Below, one piece after another: positions 1 to 11,762 of a DNA stretch of 64,000 nt. The position numbers were made by a program, and so were the translations under genes. The DNA is taken from positions 303,870,622 to 303,934,621 of the forward strand of contig NC_053390.1 in assembly GCF_905171765.1 (NCBI RefSeq), read 5' to 3'. Each line of letters starts with the position of its first letter. Position 1 is the first letter of the stretch. This DNA is from Bufo bufo. Its lineage: Eukaryota; Chordata; Amphibia; Anura; Bufonidae. The notes beneath the pieces were generated by a model. It saw nothing but the letters and a program-made list of their open reading frames with translations, did not search any database and was not told the DNA's origin.

Positions 1-416
1 TACCAAAGGAGTCCACAAAGAATAGTCAGGTGGAAGCTGAGGTCAATATACCAGGAAGGATGCGCAGTACAGGAAGAGCAGGCAAAGGATCGTCAGGGAA
101 CAGGATCAGGTAAGTACACAGGTATCCAACAACTGCCAGGAACCTAAATTAACAGGCAACCTGTGGCCAGCAGGCTGCCTGTATTTATAGTGGGGAGTGA
201 GGGTTATGTGACGTGGCCAGCGTCACATGACCGACAGACCGACCAGTCGAGCACCGAGTGATCAGCTGGGCGCAAAAGGCAAACCTAGGTGCAGGGAGCC
301 TCCCAGCTAGCAAAGCCTCCCTGGGAACGAGGTCAAACACAGATCCTCGCTCCCGAAGCTAAGCAGCAGGTCTGCGGCTGATGGGAGACCGAGTGTGCCT
401 TCGGCACCCCGTTACA
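1..416 (-). repeat. Partial 3' LTR of Gypsy-1
   Basis: Nearly identical to 4704-5112, including a shared GATCAGGTAAGTACACAGG block and the terminal CCGTTACA at 409-416. Differences are scattered substitutions and a short indel near 67-75. Only the first ~416 bp of the LTR (minus sense) is in the window. A purine-rich stretch on the minus strand just inside it (417-440) may be the polypurine tract. Confidence 0.85.
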
Positions 417-470
417 GTACACACCCTTTTACGAGGGGCCACCGGACCAAATACTTCAGGCGATGGCCTT

Positions 471-875
471 TCAGGCCTTTCGAACAAGTCTAGGAGCATG
501 AACCTCCCTGCCAGGTACCCAAGATCTCTCTTCAGGTCCATACCCCTTCCAGTGAATCAGGTACTGCAAGGAATTACGCACCTTCCTGACATCCACCGGC
601 GGTAGGTTAGTTATAAAGTCCATCGAGATATGCGACCAGGGTCTACTGGGAATTGGTAGGTGTCGTAGGTTACCAGCAGGGCGAGTCCTAGGTGTCTTGG
701 ACCTGGCACAAACCTCACAGGCTGACACGTAGGACTTGACATCCCTAATTAGAGTGGGCCACCAATAAGATCTAGAAACCAGATCCTTAGTGCCCTCAAC
801 ACCCGGATGTCCACAAAAGGCAGAATCGTGACACTCACCTAACAGCTGGAGATGATATTGTACGGGAACAAACAA
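471..875 (-). pseudogene. Gypsy-1 integrase remnant: zinc-binding domain fused to chromodomain
   Basis: The reading frame opens with an HHCC-type zinc-binding region (residues about 15-60: CGHPGVEGT, then CEVC), continues to the start of the catalytic core (MDFITNLPP) and jumps directly to a C-terminal chromodomain ([17 protein letters not shown]). The catalytic DD-35-E core of roughly 180 residues is absent, so the protein cannot integrate DNA. In related elements the chromodomain targets integration to modified histone H3. The join is in frame and looks like an internal deletion, not random decay. Confidence 0.85.
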
Positions 876-2297
876 CTTATCTGTTGGGGTGGATACTTGG
901 CCAGATGTTGTTCAGACCTAATGCGAGCCGAGATATCCTGGGTTAGAGCTGCTATGAAGATTTTTGCTGGTAGTATGGATTCAGGTGGTACCTCAGTAGG
1001 TTGAAAAGAATGGAAGCTCCGAGATAATGCATCCGCCTTCACATTTTTACTTCCCGGCCTGAACGTAATGGAAAAATCAAAACGAGTAAAAAACAGAGCC
1101 CATCTGGCTTGACGGGGATTCAACCTCTTAGAAGACTCGAGAAACATAAGGTTTTATGGTCAGTGACAACAGTTACACAATGCCTTGCCCCCTCCAGAAA
1201 ATGCCTCCACTCCTCAAATGCCCATTTAATGGCCAGCAGCTCCCTATTCCCTATGTCGTAGTTTCTCTCTGTAGGAGAGAATTTCCTGGAGAAGACGGCA
1301 TATGGTCTCAGGTTAGTGAGGTTAGCAGGACCTTGTGAAAGGACTGCTCCTGCGCCGTCCTCGGACGCATCCACCTCCACAATAAAAGGTCTCTCCTGAT
1401 CAGGCTGGATCAGAATGGGAGCGCTACTGAATGCCTTTTTTAATTTTTCAAATGAAGAAATGGCCTCAGTAGACCAATTCTCCAAATCCACCCCTTTCTT
1501 AGTAAGGTCGGTCAACGGTTTAGCAATTACGGAAAAATTCATAATAAATTTACGATAGTAATTGGCGAAACCTAAGAACCGTTGCAAGGCCTTTAAGGAT
1601 GAAGGTCTTACCCATTCCTTAATTGCTAGTACCTTACCAGGATCCATCTTGAAGGCGTGAGGAGTCAGAACATGCCCTAGAAACAGAATCTCCTGTACAC
1701 CAAAGACACATTTCTCTTGCTTAGCAGATAGCGGATTCTCCCTCAACACCTCTAATACTTGTTTAACATGAGACACATGGGATTCGAAGTCAGGAGAGAA
1801 TATCAAAATGTCGTCAAGATAGACAATAACAAATTTACCTAAGAACTCCCTAAGAATGTCATTCATGAAGTTTTGGAACACAGCTGGGGCATTGCTGAGT
1901 CCAAAAGGCATCACCTGATATTCAAAGTGTCCTGCCGGAGTATTGAATGCCGTCTTCCATTCGTCTCCCTCCTTGATTCGGATTAGATTGTATGCCCCTT
2001 TCAGGTCAATCTTGGAAAACCAGGTTGCCCCCAGAACCTGGTTAAATAAATCCGGAATCAATGGGAGGGAGTATCTATTCTGAACAGTGATTTTATTTAA
2101 TCTCCGGTAATCGATACATGGCCTAAGACCACCATCTTTTTTCTTAACGAAGAAAAACCCCGCCCCCATAGGAGAGACAGAAGGTCTAATATGCCCTTTA
2201 CCAAGGCTCTCCTTAATATAATCTTCCATGGCCTTGCGTTCGGGCTTAGAAAGATTATAAATTTATCTACCCCCAGAGAAATCGTAATGGGTACCAA
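839..2297 (-). pseudogene. Gypsy-1 pol: reverse transcriptase and RNase H
   Basis: The main frame (2229-1120) has the classic RT blocks in order: KKKDGGLRPCIDYRRLN, FSKIDLKGAYN, VMPFGLSNAP and the catalytic YLDD at about residue 118, then the tether and RNase H (EVDASEDGAGAVLSQ, YDIGNRELLAI). The RNase H end continues in another frame at 1147-839 (FRPGSKNVKADALSR), so a frameshift lies near 1120-1147. A second shift lies near 2200-2230, upstream of RT, where the frame starting at 2297 overlaps. The protease region expected upstream is not recognisable. Confidence 0.88.
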
Positions 2298-2339
2298 AAG
2301 CTTACATTTAGAAAAATCAGGGTGTACCTGGTTTTTAGG

Positions 2340-3191
2340 TTACCTTGCCTTAGGAGACTTGACAGAGAGGACCTTCTTAGGACACTGGTTGATCCAATGG
2401 TCAGGATCTCCACAGTAAAAGCATTCTCCACGTCTGCGGCGAAGATTCCCTCGGGTCATGCCAACCTGCATGGGTTCCTCGGTGGAGACCTCAGCATTGT
2501 CTCTGGGATAGGCCTCTGGCTGGACCACCATCTGGGAAGAGAACTGTTGCTGCTGTCGTCTCTCTCTAACCCATCGGTCAAGTCGGTAAACAAGGGTCAT
2601 CATCTCCTCTAAGGTCTCTGGAAGTTGATAACTGACCAGAAGATCCTTTAAATTATCAGACAGACCTGACCTGAACTGACTCTTCAGGGCTGGTTCGTTC
2701 CATCCTGAGGGGACACACCACTTTCTGAATTGGGTGCAATAATCCTCCGCAGGTAGATTGCCCTGAACCAGTGCCTTTAGAGCCGTCTCGGCTACTAGAG
2801 CCCTGTCTGGTTCATCATAGAGGGTACCCAGGGCCTGAAAGAACCCCTCCACAGAAGTTAAACAACTGGCGCCAGCAGATAAAGAAATAGCCCAGTCCTG
2901 GGGTTCACCCTGTAGTCGGGAAATGATAATGCCCACTCGTTGACTCTCGGGGCCAGAGGACACGGGGCGCAAACGGAAGTAAAGTCTGCAACTCTCCTTA
3001 AAAGAGAGAAACTTCTTCCGGTCTCCAGAAAAGGGTTCTGGGAGCTTAATTTGGGGCTCAAAATGTGGACTGGAGGCCTGAGGAGTGGAAGAACCTTGCC
3101 CTAACTCAAAAGAACTGAGTTTTTCCCCTAGCTCCTGCACCATCTGCGTCAGATTAGAGACATGGTTATTCAGGGTCACCAGAGGATTCAT
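2340..3191 (-). CDS. Gypsy-1 gag-like protein
   Basis: A 283-residue frame, open throughout. It starts MNPLVTLNNHVSNLTQ with a predicted N-terminal helix, has the capsid-like core (PEPFSGDRKKFLSFKESC) and ends in one CCHC zinc knuckle (CFYCGDPDHWINQCP, residues about 258-272) that would bind RNA. Layout and wording match sushi-ichi type gag proteins, the group from which mammalian PEG10 and RTL genes derive. It has no pol fusion, because the stop at 2340 precedes the damaged protease region. Intact frame; expression unknown. Confidence 0.8.
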   Translation of the reverse strand: MNPLVTLNNHVSNLTQMVQELGEKLSSFELGQGSSTPQASSPHFEPQIKLPEPFSGDRKKFLSFKESCRLYFRLRPVSSGPESQRVGIIISRLQGEPQDWAISLSAGASCLTSVEGFFQALGTLYDEPDRALVAETALKALVQGNLPAEDYCTQFRKWCVPSGWNEPALKSQFRSGLSDNLKDLLVSYQLPETLEEMMTLVYRLDRWVRERRQQQQFSSQMVVQPEAYPRDNAEVSTEEPMQVGMTRGNLRRRRGECFYCGDPDHWINQCPKKVLSVKSPKAR

Positions 3192-3629
3192 TATACAGTG
3201 GTTATTGGGCCTGTTAATCTGTAACGGTCACGTACACACACACACAGGGGGGAGGATAGTGACCACTGTGCTCCACCCTCACCCCTGCCTACTTGCCTCA
3301 CGAGTCCTGATGACAGGGGACAACTGGACGGCAGTCCCTAACTTAGGATACGTGCGGGAAGGACAGACAAGACAAATAATGGATGGTGAACGGACCGGGT
3401 CTAAACCAAGAGGACTGAGCAACTGAACTGTGAAGAATTTCCAGTACCAAATCGTCATGTGTAGTGAAGTCCGGAAGAATCTGATATCCCAAATGCGCGC
3501 AGGAGGGGGCCATTCTATCAGGTCCATCTCAAGAGAGCAGGCATAGTTCTGCAATCAAATCTCCAGTATGTCCAACGGCCCTGTCATGTACAGTGGTAAC
3601 TATGGCAGATTCCCCAGCAACGAAGTCCC

Positions 3630-4124
3630 AGCACATGCGCAGTAGTAGATCATACTGGCCTGCTCTATCACCTTGAGCAGGCGCAGTACATCATGGTGTC
3701 AGCATGAGAACAACACTAAGTATATAGACATGCGCACGAATGCAATGTATCCGGCCGGCGCGTAAGCATAAAGAACCACTATACGTACGCGCTGCGGACA
3801 ATAATGGTCAAATTTAAATCTAAGACCGGACGCATGCGCATTTTTATTGGGAGAGTAAAATCAGGAAACAAGTGCCCAGACATGCGCAATAACAGACGAT
3901 AGTTGCGATCAGCACTAAGTCTGAGCGCAAGCACAGACAGCGCAGACAAATGCCCATTGGTCAAGAGACGAGTGGGAGGACCCACTGATCAAGCGCTCCC
4001 TGAGAAGTGAATATGGATTGGTTGAATGCTTTATCTAACAGCAAAAGAGATACACATTGGTCCAAGTAACTGTGACACGTGCAGGGAGGTTTCAAAAGCC
4101 TGGTCCCGCCCCCAAAACATTTCA
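3630..4124 (+). promoter_or_regulatory. Penelope-type GC-rich promoter module
   Basis: Contains at least four ATGCGCA motifs (near 3637, 3730, 3832 and 3881; the core of the NRF1 site) and several ATTGGTC/CCAAT-type boxes (3955-4065), followed directly by the hammerhead at 4125. The same order, ATGCGCA-rich DNA then a hammerhead, is seen at 10335-10723 in the 3' part of the Penelope element. Promoter activity is inferred from motif content only. Confidence 0.45.
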
Positions 4125-4177
4125 CTGCCCATACCCCTGAAGACGCCAAGTGTTTGGCGAAACATGTCGGGGGGCAG
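4125..4177 (+). ncRNA. Type I hammerhead ribozyme motif (HHR-1)
   Basis: Core CTGAAGA at 4137-4143 fits the catalytic consensus CUGANGA. Stem II is GCCAA/TTGGC (4145-4149 and 4154-4158) with loop GTGT. GAAA follows at 4159-4162 and the cleavage triplet GTC is at 4166-4168. Stem I pairs 4134-4136 with 4169-4171 and 4125-4130 (CTGCCC) with 4172-4177 (GGGCAG), with a three-base ATA bulge on one side. Stem III is only two pairs. Such short-stem-III hammerheads are known from Penelope-like elements and often act as dimers. One extra C separates core and stem II. Confidence 0.75.
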
Positions 4178-5794
4178 AGAGTGATACATGTAGAGTTTTA
4201 GCCAGCAAGTGTCATGCAAAGCAAAGAGTTCTGATACAATAACAAGTAATAAGTGAACGCTAGGAAGGCAGTCGCTATCAGAAGGTAGCACTGTGAAACA
4301 AACAGTGTTACCAAATAGAGCACGGTAGATGCTATGAGGAGACAGTGAAGATAGCCAGGCAGGCACTAGTGCAGATCGCCCCCTAGTGGTCTCACATTTA
4401 TACTTAGACTACCACCAGTGATAGTGCAGACACGGCTGATATTTTTAATCACGTCAGTTCTAGTTATAAATTTTAAGGACAAGTAATGAATGTTACATTT
4501 TAGTACTTTATATAATACGTGTCAACCCAGAGACAATTACTGGTCCTAGTGACCATTTGTAAATAATCAGATTGTTATGTCTCAACACGTGTGAGTGGGT
4601 CAAATGTAAATAAAGTGAAAACCAAGAGGACAACGCAGTACAGAGGGATAAGCAAAGAAAGGTCAGGAGAAGCCGGGGTCATAAATACCAGGAGAGTCGA
4701 GAAGTACCAAAGGAGTCCGCAAAGAATAGTCAGGTGGAAGCCGAGGTCAATATACCAGGAAGGATGCGCAGGAGCAGGCAAATGATCGTCAGGGAACAGG
4801 ATCAGGTAAGTACACAGGTATCCAACAACTGCCAGGAACCTAAATTAACAGGCAACCTGTGGCCAGCAGGCTGCCTGTATTTATAGTGGGGAGTGAGGGT
4901 CATGTGACGTGGCCAGCGTCACATGACTGACAGACCAACCAGTCGAGCACCGAGTGATCAGCTCGGCGCTCAACGCAGACCTAGGAGCAGGGAGCCTCCC
5001 AGCTAGCAAAGCCGCCCTGGGAACGAGGTCAAGCACAGATCCTCGCTCCCGAAGCTAAGCAGCAGGTCTGCGGCTGATGGGAGACCGAGTGCGCCTTCGG
5101 CACCCCGTTACACACAGATTGAAAAACCAGGTGATCCGAAGCGATCACGTGACTGCGCTTCAATGCGTTCCACCGGCCGGAAGCATGTGACTGGAACTGA
5201 GCACGCAATTGCGCTGGGCTGTGTTCCACCGGCCGGAAGACGAGTGTCTCTGAGCATATCATACTACCGGAAGTGACGTAGTCGCGTCTATCGATGCATG
5301 GTGGCAATTTTTAATGTGGTTAGCATAAAAAAAGGGGGCACCTGTTGAACCTAGTGATGGGCTGAATGAGGAGTTTGGAACGATCGGATCCGGAGACAGA
5401 CAACAGACAGTAAGTTGGGGAAATCTTTCCCCCTTGTTTTTGCTGACTGGACCGCGATGATTGCTGACCATTAGCGTCTGTCCTTTGCAGTATGGGTCAT
5501 CTATGTTGATTTAAGGAATACATTAACTGCACTATTGGACTTATGATGTTAAAGTGAGCGTACAGAGACTGTGAGTTCCTTTCAATTGTTTTGGGCACTG
5601 GTGGAGGTCTTTTGTAGGATACGTTTTTTCTTCTACCATGTATCTTTCTTCCACACATGTCTGCAATTAACTCCGGCTAAGCTATGCGATCTCCTCCAGC
5701 CACTGACAACTGGTGCCCTTTTCTATCTTATGGGTATCATTTATATAACTTCGGATATCTTATTATCTATGCTGATATCCGTCACCCAATTCCT

Positions 5795-5849
5795 ATTGAC
5801 CTGCTGATGATCCCATAAAGGGGGAGAAACGCATCAGGGTATTTTCAAT
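5795..5849 (+). ncRNA. Decayed hammerhead-like motif (HHR-2) upstream of PLE-1 RT
   Basis: CTGATGA at 5804-5810, stem II TCCC/GGGA (5811-5814 and 5822-5825) and GAAA at 5826-5829 match the hammerhead core. The distal part of stem I may be ATTGA (5795-5799) with TCAAT (5845-5849). Pairing next to the core is poor, and a CTG seems to be duplicated (CTGCTGATGA). The nearest cleavage triplets are ATC or GTA rather than GTC. It sits about 145 bp before the RT frame, the usual place in these elements. Probably inactive now. Confidence 0.5.
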
Positions 5850-5950
5850 TACGTATATCTGATAGTGTACTGTGTACTCAGCTAATTGCCTGACATCAGG
5901 ACTAGGAGTGTATATATAGTCCACCAATAGGCCCTATATGATAGGGTAGA

Positions 5951-7214
5951 GTGTATTTGTTGCTTTTGTGTTTGCATAATCTATCCGTCTGTAAGCACCT
6001 ATTTAGGGTATCACGTATCTTTACACCCTCCTTCACCTCCCGTTTCAATGAATTTACTTGGGTCCAAGATCTCCAACTATTTATTCGGAAATTACGTTGG
6101 CATACATTTTTTAAACACAATGATAGACGTAAATGTCAGGATTTGGGGATCGCTGTAGATTTACTGCCGGATGTGAGACTATTATTTAGTCTCACGGATG
6201 AAACTACAAAATTGGAGAGTGAAGGTCCATACACGACTCTTAGACCCAAAAGTAGGAAAATGCCACCAGTTACAGACATCTCATGCCTAGACGTGTTTTT
6301 ACAACTTGTCTTGGAAGACCTGTCTGCTCTCCCAACTTTCCATCAGAGACAGAATTATGGCAGGGAAGAATGGAAAGCAATTACTGCATTACGGGATGAC
6401 CCGGCGATAATTATTAAACCCTCAGATAAAGGGGGAAATACAGTGGTAATAATTCAGGGGGACTATCTATCAATGTGTATTCAGATTTTGAAGGACAGAG
6501 CCAATTATGGAGTCCTGTCATCAAATCCAACTGATTCATTTCTACTTGAACTGAAGGACATGCTCACAGATGCCAAGGTCAAAAACCTAATTTCATCGGA
6601 AGAAATTGACTATCTCTTACCAACATCCCCAGTTATTGCTACATTTTATAGTCTACCAAAGGTCCACAAGGGCTACAAACCGATCAAGGGTAGACCGATT
6701 GTGTCAGGGATTAGGAGTATCGGCCAAAACATCGGTATTTACATCGATAGGAACTCCCTACTGGCCAGTATAGATGTGGAGGCACTTTACTCCTCAATAC
6801 CCCACGAAAAGGGTTTGCAGGCAGTACAATACTTTCTCAGTATGCGGAGTCAACAATACCTGGAACACAATAAATTTGTGTTGAGACTGTTGAAGTATCT
6901 CCTTACACATAACTTCTTTCTTTTCAACAAACAGATTTACCACCAGCTCAGGGGCACGGCAATGGGATGTTCTTGTGCGCCATCTTACGCCAATTTGCTC
7001 CTGGGCTGGTGGGAATCCACTGTAGTATTCAGTGATAGTATGTCGTCAAGTACCGGGTCCATTGTTATGTGGGCCAGGTACATTGACGACGTATTCATCA
7101 TTTGGAATAACTCAAGATCGGCCTTTACAAAATTTGTAGAGCAACTCTATCAAAATGACCTGGGGCTGAGATTCACGTATGAGGTAGATCAGGACTCACT
7201 CCCTTTTCTGGATG
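5951..7214 (+). pseudogene. PLE-1 reverse transcriptase, 5' part
   Basis: Penelope-type RT, related to telomerase RT. Visible in order: an N-terminal FTSRFNEFTWVQDLQLFIRK region, KPSDKGGNTVVI, the family signature FYSLPKVHKG with GRPIVSG, SIDVEALYSSIPH, GTAMGCSCAPSYANL and the catalytic YIDDVFIIW (residues about 380). Between YID (residue ~272) and NSLLASIDVEALYS about 30-40 residues normally present are missing, an in-frame deletion in the palm. The frame is broken at 7215 by a Tc1 element; the RT end resumes at 8842. The start at 5951 is simply the first ATG. Confidence 0.88.
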
Positions 7215-7216
7215 TA

Positions 7217-8839
<1,623 letters not shown>

Positions 8840-8841
8840 TA

Positions 8842-9706
8842 AAAATCTTTAGGGGACAGAAGGATGTGGTGGGGACTACAATATACATAAAACCTACATC
8901 CACCAATTCGGTGTTACATTGGTCCAGTAGTCACCCCACGCCTTTGATATGCCGGAATTGCTCAGATAATAAGGAGTCTGTAAGACAAGCGCAGGACCTC
9001 AGGACTAGATTTCAGATGAGGAGTTACCCAGATGAGATCTTACGTAGGGCCTATCAGAAGGCCAAACAGACACCACGTATGGAGTTACTTACCCCGCGAC
9101 AAAAAAACGCAAGGAGACCATAAAATCCGTCTAATTATTACATTTGATGGAATGTCTGGGCAAGTGAGAGATGTCCTCAAAAAACGTTGGTCGATCCTTC
9201 TCATGGACCCTGATATCCGTGAGACAATCCACGAGTATCCCCAAATCACATTCAGAAAAGGTCAAAGCCTACGGGACATCTTAGTGCACAGCCACTACAC
9301 AGAAATAGCTGCTACCCGGACTTGGTTGGACCCGAAACCAAGCGGCTGCTTTCGGTGTGGTGGCTGTGTGGCATGTAGTACCTTTAAGCCTTCAAAAAAC
9401 TTCACTAGTAATAACTTACAACGTTCCTTTCCAATACGTGATTTCATTACGTGTCGAAGCCGCGGTGTGATCTATAAGATCACCTGCGAGTGTAAAATAG
9501 AATATATTGGTAAAACCAGGAGAGAGCTGGGTGGGCGAACACCTAAATGATATAACCAATAAGAGGGATACAGTGATATCTAGACACATGCATGAATTCC
9601 ATCAAGGTGACCGACGCTGCATTAGTGCGGTCGGAATTGAACTAGTGAAGCCACCAATCCGAGGGGGAGATTGGGATCGGATTTTACTGCAAAGAGAGAC
9701 CAGATG
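8842..9706 (+). pseudogene. PLE-1 RT C-terminus and GIY-YIG endonuclease
   Basis: After the Tc1 element the frame resumes with the RT thumb region (GTTIYIKPTSTNS, HWSSSHPTPL). It shifts frame near 9060-9120, then carries a cysteine cluster (CFRCGGCVAC) and the GIY-YIG nuclease core (VIYKITCECKIEYIGKTRREL). A second shift near 9520 leads to GEHLNDITNKRDTVISRHM and a stop at 9707. In this family the endonuclease nicks the target DNA for priming of reverse transcription. Two frameshifts plus the Tc1 insertion make it non-functional. Confidence 0.87.
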
Positions 9707-10582
9707 AATTTTTCTCCTGCGTACAGTCACACCGACCGGCCTAAATGAACAGTTAAATTTTGGTTGTTTTATTTAAACATCGATATGAGAAGTATAATAA
9801 TTTCCCTAGCAACTAGTAAAAGCTGACCCCCTCATATTACTTGAGGGAAGATTGTTTAATGGGTACTCACCCCTTGGTAGAACCCAGGGTTGGGTTCCTA
9901 AACTACCATACTTCTTGTCACATACCCTCCCTGTAAAGATCTGGTGAGGTGTCTGTGGTTATAATAGACCTTTGAGGGCATGTCCTGAATCTTTGGGACG
10001 AACCATAGTCTTTGTACCTCTCTTAAATGGTCCCCCTTTCTTTCCGCCTTGTTGTATCATGGAAAGAAATGGGGTACTTTGTATGCCATATGCATTTCTA
10101 GCTTTGGGAATTATGTTCCAACATCTTTGGTAACGCATTTATTCCTGTATCTCCGTTACCATAAAGTGCAATAATCTATCCGCAAGTAATGCCTCTCTCT
10201 ACATGGTGGCACTGGTTGCTGGGGACGCTCCCTGGTCTCCCAGCAGCCATTGCCTCCAATGCATGCCCCGCGATCTGGCGCATCTACACGCGATGACGTC
10301 ATCTAGGTTATTTTGTGAGAAGGCCTCCGGTCACATGATTAGCTTGCGCACGCATGCGCAGTGGGACCGGATGCCGCTGGTATTGCGAGAATTCGCAAGT
10401 TGGTGCGGATGCCGCCGCCCTGTGTTTAGAGATGGCGGGCTATTTAAACCCGCAACATTAGGAAAGCAGGGCTGATATCTATAGCCCGGTACTGCCGTTA
10501 TGCCCTGAAGTATTTGTGGGTGGAGGATTATCGATCGTTCCACCTACTTTCTACATGACCTACCCTGAGATTATCTACAAAG
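9707..10582 (+). other. PLE-1 3' region and second promoter-like module
   Basis: No coding potential. 9707-10190 is plain 3' UTR-like sequence. From about 10200 the sequence becomes CpG-rich, with a GATGACGTCATC palindrome (10291-10302, CRE-like core), GCATGCGCA (about 10352), ATGGCGGG and a TATTTAAACCC TATA-like box at 10441. This composition matches the promoter module at 3630-4124. It may be the downstream terminal repeat of PLE-1 or the start of a separate copy. Confidence 0.4.
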
Positions 10583-10659
10583 GTAATTGAACATAATCTT
10601 TTGGCTGATTCCAAATGCTATACTTAGTAATCAGTTTGGTGTTTTGTTTTTTCCTACAG
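10583..10659 (+). other. Putative 77-bp spliceosomal intron in Penelope terminal repeat
   Basis: Starts AG/GTAATTG and ends in a T-rich tract TTTTTTCCTACAG/A. It lies between the promoter-like module and the hammerhead. Penelope elements are known to carry a small intron of about this size in their 5' region. Splicing has not been shown here. Confidence 0.45.
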
Positions 10660-10668
10660 ATCCTGATT

Positions 10669-10723
10669 CTCTGTCCCCTGATGATTATGATGTAAATATG
10701 AAACATGCATGTTGGGAATAGAG
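10669..10723 (+). ncRNA. Type I hammerhead ribozyme motif (HHR-3)
   Basis: CTGATGA at 10678-10684 and GAAA at 10700-10703. Stem I pairs CCC 10675-10677 with GGG 10714-10716 and, past a small internal loop, CTCT 10669-10672 with AGAG 10720-10723. Stem III is A-T and C-G around ATGCAT. The cleavage triplet is GTT at 10711-10713, allowed by the NUH rule. Stem II (10685-10699) is weak, with three A-T pairs at best. The layout is the same as HHR-1 although the sequence differs. Confidence 0.6.
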
Positions 10724-11759
10724 TAGGGAAATATAGGGCTTTGAGCTAGGGAGAGGTTCCAAACGGGGTTGCCCTTTTAAGGACGAGTGCCCTGTGGTGA
10801 GGCTGCTCTGACTATCTAGGCTAAGGCCACCACAGGGGCTCATTTAGGGGCAAATAGGTGTTGTCCAACTACCCTGACAACAAATTGTTATCATAGCTCA
10901 CGAAAAAAATTATCCGTCTCTAATTGGACCCGGGCTGCCATATCAAGGGACCTGTCGCCAGAGTGGTAGGACCACGGTTTATTTATATCAGTGCCGCCGT
11001 GCACTATGTGTTCCTATTCACTGTGATTCTTCTCTTTTTTACTTGTATCTTGGTTTATCTAAGGGTAATTTATTAATAAGTTACATTTTAATAACTACAA
11101 TTGATGACTCCTTTAATATTTACCATAATAATATCTGTACCCATTTTTTCACCCGGTCTTTAATAATGCATGTTAAACTTAATAATGTGTGTCAGGATTG
11201 TTCCCATTAAAAGAAACATCTTAGTTCTGCTTGAGATAATCTATGCATTCATTCATGTATAGTGAAGTACTATTACCTGAGGAATTTATTCCTCTTATCT
11301 TTGCAGTATATATACCATATGTTGGTGACTTCTGGTCCAGGGTGTAACACACTAAAAGTATGCTTCAGATCCTTATTTAAGTATTAGGTTACAGTATATA
11401 TTGTTAACCCACCCTCTGACACACCTTTCATCAAGAGGTGTCAATATCCTTTAGTTTACTCCTATTGAGGCGGAGCATATGTTTGCCTTCCAGCTTGAAA
11501 CGCATACAGTGCTAAGAAGACTCTCCCTATATTTGTGAAGGAAATAGTGGCGATCTTGTGGTATCTTTTCATAGAAGATGCGAAACGTCACTTCCGGTAT
11601 TATAGCAGACATCCATAGTGTTCCAATGGCCGAAAGTGACGTTTACCTCGGGACGGGTGCTCCGCTTGTAATCGGGGTAACTGTAAGAGTAATTTAGGGA
11701 TAGATCCTGCTCCTGGTCCCAACCCACTTGGTAAGCCCTGTTCCACATGCTGTACAACA
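10724..11759. other. Non-coding, repeat-derived sequence
   Basis: No supported gene. 10724-11000 continues the transcribed part of the Penelope-type module. 11400-11530 has a GCTTGAAACGCA string that resembles a hammerhead tail but lacks a core. 11560-11660 contains ACGTCACTTCCGG and GAAAGTGACGTTT, mirror-image relatives of CCGGAAGTGACGT at 5266, so part of a terminal repeat may be inverted here. Confidence 0.3.
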
Positions 11760-11762
11760 TAA

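Larger units (their letters stand above)
1..5112 (-). mobile_element. Ty3/Gypsy chromodomain LTR retrotransposon (Gypsy-1), deleted copy
   Basis: The element reads on the minus strand, from a 5' LTR at high coordinates to a 3' LTR cut by the window start. Sequence 1-416 matches about 4704-5112, and both end in the same TGTAACGGGG (minus strand) terminus. Between them lie gag, RT-RNase H and an integrase remnant ending in a chromodomain, as in vertebrate chromoviruses. No protease is recognisable between gag and RT, and the integrase core is missing, so the copy is non-autonomous. No env-like ORF is present. The element class is firm; the outer end lies beyond the window. Confidence 0.85.
3220..5112 (-). 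repeat. 5' LTR of Gypsy-1 with a nested Penelope-type insertion
   Basis: On the minus strand it starts TGTAACGG at 5112. An inverted CCGTTACA at 3227-3220 just before gag is the likely LTR end, giving about 1.9 kb. That is long for this group, and the middle (about 3630-4200) looks like foreign DNA on the + strand: repeated ATGCGCA motifs, CCAAT boxes and a hammerhead. No tRNA-type primer binding site starting TGG follows the end, so the inner boundary is less certain than the outer one. A TG dinucleotide run lies at 3235-3245. Confidence 0.6.

Noticed and set aside
8866..9707. A separate host GIY-YIG nuclease gene
   Set aside because: It continues the Penelope RT reading after the Tc1 insertion and has two frameshifts.
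11460..11510. Possible hammerhead around CTATTGAGGCGG ... CTTGAAACGC
   Set aside because: The core lacks CUGANGA (reads CTATTGA) and no stem II or stem I can be drawn.
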